Source: Epiperipatus broadwayi
Lineage: Eukaryota > Onychophora > Udeonychophora > Euonychophora > Peripatidae
Length of the DNA stretch: 64,000 nucleotides
Direction of reading: 5' to 3'
Assembly (NCBI GenBank): GCA_028023455.1
Contig: JAQFVV010000275.1
Coordinates: 62,001 to 126,000 of the forward strand
A program made the position numbers and the translations under genes. Each line of letters begins with the position of its first letter. Position 1 is the stretch's first letter. A model generated the notes under the pieces. The model saw only the letters and a program-made list of their open reading frames with translations. It was not told the origin of the DNA and made no database searches. Below are positions 58,680 through 64,000 of this stretch, piece after piece.

Positions 58680-59370
58680 GAATTAGGATTGGTAATAATA
58701 AATCATATGCTCATTCTTATCCCATTCCACATCAATATAAAATTGAAGTAGGAAAACAACCGATTTAAATGCTAGAATGGGGTATAATATCTAAATGTTC
58801 TTCCCCATTCAAAAATCCTGTGGTAGTTTAAAAAAAATGGATTTATCCAACTGTGAATTAGATGCTCATGAACTGAATAAGATTACAGTTCCAGACCACA
58901 ATATGCCACCACCAATTTATGAGGTATTAATCAAGTTTAGAAATAAAAGGATTTTCTCGACATTTGATTTAACTGACAGTTATTGGCAGATAAGACTATA
59001 TCCTGCAGACTGCCAGTATATTGCTTTTTGATATAATGGATATTCTTATCATTTTAATAGAATGCCATTTGATGTCAAAATTAATGGTATAGAATTGTTG
59101 TTTGGATCAAGTACTGTCTGAGGAGATTAAACAGCTATTGGTGATATATGTTGATGACAGTCTCATCGATTCAAAGAATATGACAGATCATATAAACCAC
59201 TTGAAATTGTTCTATGAATGCGAGGAAAAGAATATTAGGATTAACATTAGTAAGAGTACTATAGCTACTATGAAAGTTAAATTTTTAGGTCTTATAATTG
59301 GAGATGACATTAGAAACCATTATGAAGATTTCCTACTCCCAAATCAAAAAAGAATGTTAGGTCATTCCTA
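58680..59370 (+). pseudogene. Gypsy reverse transcriptase pseudogene (plus-strand element)
   Basis: 58795-59031 contains MPPPIYEVLIKFRNKRIFST then FDLTDSYWQIRLYPADCQYI, the finger/palm blocks including the first catalytic aspartate. FNRMPFDVK follows after a stop. 59102-59371 contains LLVIYVDDSLIDSKNMTDHI, with the YVDD active site intact, and VKFLGLIIGDD. A deletion of part of the palm lies around 59090, and there are at least two frame changes, so it is not functional. Confidence 0.85.
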
Positions 59371-59379
59371 AGGTTATGT

Positions 59380-59900
59380 AACTTTTACTATCGGCTCTAG
59401 AAGAATTTTATAATTAAAATAGAGCCCATGTTACAGCTTTAAAAAAAAAAGCTCATTGGAAATGATTTACTCACCATGATGAAAGCTTTCAGGCTGTAAA
59501 AGTTATATTTCTTATCAAGATCATATTATCTCATCCCGACATTGAAAAACTTTTACATACAGACCGATAATAGTGGGCTAGGAGAATGGCTAGCAGAGGG
59601 TAATATATTTTGTTATCCATCTACTAAAAAGGCCTGAAATTAATTATATTGTAATGGAAAAGGAAGCTCTTGCTATAGTATAAGCATTACAAAAATTTTG
59701 CCAGTTTTTTTTTAAATTGGAATAGTGATTACTGATCACATAAATCTGGAATTTTTGAATCATAGTTATCCGAATAAGAGTCAATTAATCTGACAGAGTT
59801 TATTTCTGCAGGAGTTAATTATTCAGTTCATTATTTGTAAAGAGTTGGAAAATATAGTAGCTGATATCTTGAGCCACCATCCAATCTCATCTAATCCAAA
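59380..59900 (+). pseudogene. Gypsy RNase H pseudogene (plus-strand element)
   Basis: Fragments in order: SFRLCNFYYRL-like connection block (59360-59400), DNSGLGEWLAEG (about 59566-59600), KGPEINYIVMEKEALAIV (about 59628-59680), LLITDHINLEFLNHSYPNKS (about 59722-59780) and LENIVADILSHHPI (about 59845-59890). These correspond to the Gypsy RNase H and the junction to integrase. Interrupted by stops. Confidence 0.75.
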
Positions 59901-59907
59901 ACACTTA

Positions 59908-59976
59908 TGTACCAGAGGTCAGTGACGGCTGCTTTACAAGCAGTTGTCCCGGGTTCGCATCCCAGCTGATGCTATG
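59908..59976 (+). repeat. tRNA-Val-like sequence (SINE head or tRNA pseudogene)
   Basis: GCTGC-TTTACAA-GCAGT forms a 5-bp anticodon stem with a 7-base loop carrying TAC. It is followed by TTGTCCC and GGGTTCGCATCCC, a good B box / T-arm. These match the anticodon-to-T-arm half of tRNA-Val(UAC). The D-arm side (AGAGGTCAGTGACG) is degenerate and the acceptor stem does not close. An A-rich, AAATAAATAAATT-like tract follows near 59985. It sits inside the Gypsy relic between RNase H and integrase. Confidence 0.6.
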
Positions 59977-60029
59977 ACACATGAGAAAAATAAATAAATT
60001 CTGGAATTCTCTAAATTTTAATCTGGGTA

Positions 60030-60380
60030 GTTTCATAATATTTTTATTGTACACCTTACCAAATAAATTACTTTATATTTGACTTTTTTAAAATGTTCTT
60101 TTGGATCATTAATATTTAAATAACTTAATGCCTTTTTCAAATCATACATTTCTTCATTCTTACTTTTATCATGTGTGAACTCAGATGCACAGACAATTAT
60201 AATGCATTTATCACCTTCCAAAGCTTCTGTGTTAAAATTATTTAGATTATCAACATACTAAACTTTTTTAACTAATACAGTCAGGCACTTATCATTGGCT
60301 TTATCTGTTTTTGCTTCTGTAAATAAAATTTTCATTTTTTCTCTCAATTCTTTATTTTGCTTTTTCATACTATCTATAAT
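60030..60380 (-). pseudogene. Unrecognised coding-like insert (minus strand)
   Basis: One minus-strand frame, broken by a single stop near 60258, gives IIDSMKKQNKELREKMKILF, NDKCLTVLVKK, then NFNTEALEGDKCIIIVCASE, FTHDKSKNEEMYDLKKALSY and LNINDPKEHFKKVKYK. The composition is protein-like and the frame is long for such AT-rich DNA. I do not recognise a family. Bases above about 60405 belong instead to the Gypsy integrase on the other strand. It could be a processed pseudogene fragment carried in with the tRNA-like head. Confidence 0.35.
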
Positions 60381-60404
60381 CCAGAATAGCATTTTTAAGG
60401 ATGA

Positions 60405-60780
60405 CCATTGATCAACTGGTAGAAGATGACTTGCAAAATTTGGTAAACAAACAAAGGGAAGTTGCAGATTGCACACAAATTGTCAAACTGGTAATGAGGT
60501 AGGTTTAGATAATTTGTGGTGGAATGATAAGAAAAAATATGAGTTGACAGAGGGTATTTTTCAGTACAAAAAAAATATTAATCCTAACCAATGGCGGATT
60601 GTGATGCCAATTGCTATGTGGAATAGGTTAATTAGATATATTGAAGCAGATAATCTGAAGCTCAAATTATGCTTCACGAGTATCGATAATCATTGTACCA
60701 TCTAACAGGGTTCAAAGTCTATCTCTCCATGCTTGTACACATACTCGCTATTTTCCCATAATTTTTTTCCTTTTCATTTC
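60405..60780 (+). pseudogene. Gypsy integrase N-terminal part (plus-strand element)
   Basis: Plus-strand reading SIDQLVEDDLQNLVNKQREV and ADCTQIVKL is followed by (60469-60705) NEVGLDNLWWNDKKKYELTE, GIFQYKKNINPNQWRIVMPI and MWNRLIRYI. This is the typical spacer and approach to the integrase zinc finger ('W---DG-LYY------QWRIVVP---R--LI-Y-H'). The H2C2 ligands and the catalytic core are lost or unreadable. A degenerate tail reaches about 60780. Confidence 0.75.
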
Positions 60781-63700
60781 AATATTAATCGTTTTGAATA
60801 GAAATAAATTAATAATTTGGAAAAGAAAGTGAATCAATAGAGTTCATGGACACGCAATGAGATAGATTTAATCTAAATATACACACACTTTTAATGTATA
60901 TATGAATTAATTGGAAATATGTATGTAAAATTTTATAATTTTATTCATTATGGTGGCACAAGATAACGCAATCAGTTGGAAAATTATAGAAACATTAATA
61001 TAAAATTTAAAAAAAAAGAAAAGGGGAGGGGGATTAATTAGTGTAAGTCAAATAAATCAAAAATGCTATGAATAAATCATTTTTCCATTAACATACAATT
61101 AATGTATCTAAGAGATCTTTACAAATATTAAAATAGAATATAAAACAATCGTTCAAGAATTTTTCAGACCAATTGCATTATCTTAAATTCCTTATGAAAC
61201 AAAGGTGGGCTTGCTATTCAAAATTAGCTATTATATCAAAATTATATATCGCTTCAGGCCACAAGTCCGAAATGCACTGCAACATTCCAAGGGATCATAT
61301 ACAGTGCAAAAATTGGAGTGATTAATTATTATTCTTTTGGCTTTTCAGTGCTTTTTTTTAGAAAGAGTTTGTTTGATTTCACATCGCCTGTTACCATAGA
61401 CATGACTGAGGATAGGAGTAGCACTGCATAATAATTAAAATAACATAGAGAATGTTTATAAAATAAATAAATCTTTTGATAATTTAAAGCTAAAACATTA
61501 ACAATATAATCGGCTCTTGTCAGTTACTAACTATCCAAACATATTCAATTGAATTATTAGAAAAAATTATTAAAGTTTTTATAAACTCAAAAATATGTAG
61601 TTCAATGAGCAGTAGCATCCCTAAGGTTGGTCAACTGAGTATATGCCTAAGGTCTCAGGGGCTTATGTGCAATAAGTATTATTATTTAGACAAGAAAAAA
61701 TATTGTATATGTTTCTTTCTTGTATTAAAAATTAAAGATTTATTTATTCACTTTTTTAATTACTGGGGTCCTCAAAATCCAAAGGGCAGCACTGTCATTG
61801 AGAAAATTGTTGGCTAAAGAAAGCTGATAAGCTTGAAGATAACAATACCTAACAAAGTTTGATTATGTTTAGAAATATCATATCATACTTTTTTAAATAG
61901 CACTCTTTTAGATTTTTTTTTTTTGTCTTGTTATAATTTAAAAAAATCATAACATCATATTCTGTTGAAAGGCAGCAGTGATTCATGCAAAATATTAAAT
62001 AATATTTTAAATTTAGAATGCTGCTAAATAAATCATTGAAAATAAATGTTCAAATTATAGACTCACATATATATTAATTAATTAGACCTTATAAATTACT
62101 TTATATGGAAATGAATTCCTAAGACACTAATTAATTATAAAGATCTAAAACCTTACAGATATGGAAATAAATTCCTAAGACTAATTAATTGTATAGATCT
62201 AAACCTTACCGTATATGGAAATAAATTCCTAACAGAAATTTCATTGTATGAGAACAAAGCAGAAGTAAAAATACTCCAGATAAAGATAAGTAAACAAGAG
62301 AGGTTATAAATTGATAGGAAAAAAAAAAGAGGACTTTTTCTGTGATTACTGCTACTGTCGCTGTTCCACAAATTGTAGCAGATCAATTGGAGAACTTCAT
62401 TCCCAGGATCTCGGCTCCTGTAGGTCACTAAGCAGACTAGTACTTTTAACCCACCGTCTCGGTCTTATTATTATTTAGAATGCTTCAAGAGACTTTTAGA
62501 GGGTTGTGTTATAAAGATAATAGACAGAGTGAAGGTAAAGTGAATAATAGTTTTTCTAAACTGTATAAACAATATTTGCTATTCAGTAATTAACCTGTGA
62601 ATTAGGCTTGCTCAAATGCAGACTTTACATATATGTTAAAGATCCATATATAATTCTTTTTTTTTAATTGTTAATAAATTGTTATTGCTAAATATATATG
62701 TACTATTATCTGTCGAGATTATTGTATATTTGTTTGCTGGTTGCCCAGTCATAGTTGGGGACACAGCAATTCAAATGAACAGAAATCTGATACTTTGCTC
62801 TCAAAATAATTGAAATAAATTCTAGAAAAAATGTTGGTAATTCTATTAATCCATTTAAAGTAGAATTCAATGTATTTTTTTGATAAAGTATTAATCATTA
62901 GAATTTTTTTAATTAGATTAGGTTTTGATTGAAATTTACATAGAATAAAGATAAAAGTCCTTCTTTTTATTGAAAATTAGTGAAAGAAATTTCCAAGAAA
63001 ATAGTGAATGAAATACAGAAGAGGGAATAGATAGTTCATTAACTGGTGCTATATGAAGATTTCATAATGATTTAATAATGAATTCCTGTGATGAGTTATA
63101 TTCTTACAAACCAAAGACTAGTAAATTATGATTAACTTGTCTATGTAATCTGTAAATGACTGAAATTCATAATCTTGTTTTTGATTAGTTTATTACTTGA
63201 AAAAAACTAGAATGATGTCCCTATTAGTTAATTTATGACAGATTTCATTGATAATTAATTAAAGCTAAGATGTAATTGTTCTGAAATTAATTCAATGATA
63301 GCAGAAATTAGATAAATGTGAATGATATCATCAAAGTCTATATTAATTGCATAATGTTAGTAAGATTTTTATCAAATAATGTGTTTCTTAAAGAATGAAT
63401 ATTTTCTAGATGCATGCTAATTTCTCACAATGAGTAATGATTGATTCAAATACGTATGCATAAAAGAATGACTTTTTTAGGGAAAGTTATAGAAAATATT
63501 TTAAGAGCAAATTCTTCCATAGAAATTGATCAAAGATCCTTAAATGTCATATGTTTTGTGATTTTGTTTATTATAAATAATGACAAAGGCTTGAGTAATT
63601 ATAACTAAAAGATGTGAAGGATCAATGACATGCCTGAAAAGTAGGAGATATTTATAGCGAGTATATAATCCAGTAAGTTGGTTTTGGATTTTATAGAATA

Positions 63701-63841
63701 TAAAATTATCAACATTAATTCCATATAACTTTTTGATTATACTGGAAAGAACTCATTGAAAGAAATAGTAACACTTAAATTGATAATAAAATTGCAAAAT
63801 TTCATCTTAAATATTTAACGATTTATAAAGTGAATTATTAC
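60781..63841. other. AT-rich non-coding intron sequence
   Basis: No gene or transposon identified. It contains a G-rich GGGGAGGGGG tract at 61022-61031, just where a polypurine tract of the preceding Gypsy might lie, but no LTR follows that matches the left side. Confidence 0.5.
62065..62236. repeat. Three-copy tandem repeat, unit about 55 bp
   Basis: GGAAATGAATTCCTAAG and its variants begin near 62107, 62163 and 62217. TAATTAATT and AGATCTAAA blocks lie between them. Imperfect copies, non-coding. Confidence 0.7.
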
Positions 63842-63971
63842 CGATAAAAATACTCCCTTCTAAAACATAGATCATAGCATTCCACGTATTTTTAATAGCA
63901 TGTGTTAATGTTCCACCTTTAGCTATAGTTAAATCCACATATAAAATAGGAATCTTGGTAGAAGCTTTTCC
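63842..63971 (-). CDS. PIR: Pirin homologue, exon of the C-terminal cupin
   Basis: A 130-nt exon between a ctag acceptor (63972-63973, AG) and an ATCG|gtaata donor. Phase 0 at its start, phase 1 at its end. It reads GKASTKIPILYVDLTIAKGG, TLTHAIKNTWNAMIYVLEGS and IFI plus one base of Gly. This follows the Pirin segment with 'TPTLYLDFKLDPGA', 'IPKGWTSFIYTISG' and 'VYIG'. It is the start of the C-terminal cupin barrel. The earlier exons, with the N-terminal cupin and its three His and one Glu iron ligands, lie beyond the window on the right. Confidence 0.92.
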
Positions 63972-64000
63972 CTAGTAAAAGAATAAAATAAAAAAATATA

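Larger units (their letters stand above)
53423..60780 (+). mobile_element. Plus-strand Ty3/Gypsy relic with several nested insertions
   Basis: Domains in order on the plus strand are gag coiled coil (55.0-55.4 kb), gag core (55.5-55.8), protease (56.65 and again 58.25), reverse transcriptase (58.8-59.35), RNase H (59.55-59.9) and integrase zinc finger (60.41-60.7). It is truncated after that. Inserted pieces are a 170-bp fold-back, a 1.5-kb segment between 50-bp repeats, and a segment with a tRNA-like head. The left limit is uncertain: TGTCATGAATAACCGG at 53423 could start a 5' LTR and a TGGTGACC tract near 54442 could be its primer site, but no matching 3' LTR is visible. Antisense to Pirin. 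Confidence 0.75.
48395..63841 (-). other. Pirin intron (15.4 kb)
   Basis: From the ATCG|gtaata donor at 63841 to the T-tract acceptor at 48395. It contains a deleted Gypsy in Pirin orientation and a second Gypsy relic in the opposite orientation. Confidence 0.85.

Noticed and set aside
60258-60476. Whole minus-strand frame 60258-60476 as one gene
   Set aside because: Its upstream third overlaps the Gypsy integrase approach on the plus strand, which reads better there. Only the part below about 60380 was kept as a coding-like insert.

Overview
The window is a very AT-rich stretch of an animal nuclear genome. There are no operons, bacterial-type genes or ribosome binding sites. What is present is one spliced host gene with introns of 15-21 kb, packed with decayed transposable elements of typically metazoan families (Merlin DNA transposons, Ty3/Gypsy LTR elements, LINEs, a tRNA-derived SINE-like piece, fold-back elements). 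Base composition and long introns suggest an AT-rich invertebrate, but the clade cannot be fixed from this sequence alone.

Host gene. Four exons on the minus strand (63842-63971, 48312-48394, 27435-27501, 10998-11116) have compatible phases and splice signals. Together they read as the C-terminal 132 residues of a Pirin (PIR) homologue, ending in TAA with an AATAAA-type signal about 70 bases further on. The N-terminal iron-binding cupin lies beyond the right edge. Almost everything from 11 to 64 kb is therefore intron of one gene.

Layout. 1-10.9 kb, downstream of the gene: a Merlin relic with matching inverted ends (1.3-2.7 kb), a LINE reverse-transcriptase scrap (3.5 kb), a minisatellite of about 108 bp (5.6-6.6 kb), a less AT-rich patch with 60-bp tandem units (6.9-7.1 kb), and some exon-like open stretches of unknown nature (7.7-8.8 kb). 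11.1-27.4 kb, last intron: a second Merlin with inverted arms over 1 kb that carries a nested 706-bp hairpin, further fold-back elements, a long LINE relic (18.9-21.6 kb) holding a 149-bp palindrome, a possible hAT end, and a possible LTR. 27.5-48.3 kb, next intron: a 562-bp fold-back close to an exon, a Gypsy element with LTRs of about 2.4-2.6 kb (28.7-38.3 kb) that itself contains a solo LTR and a compound fold-back, and an internally deleted Gypsy (41986-45111). 48.4-63.8 kb, next intron: a sister internally deleted Gypsy (49068-52735), and a plus-strand Gypsy relic (about 53.4-60.8 kb) interrupted by a fold-back, a 1.5-kb insert between 50-bp repeats, and an insert with a tRNA-Val-like head.

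Working together. None of the transposon coding regions looks intact: all carry stops, frameshifts or lost catalytic residues. The clearest biological points are the Pirin gene structure, the layered insertion history (elements within elements, dated by target-site duplications and an empty site), and two Gypsy copies that share the same loss of the polymerase core, which implies a non-autonomous lineage mobilised in trans.
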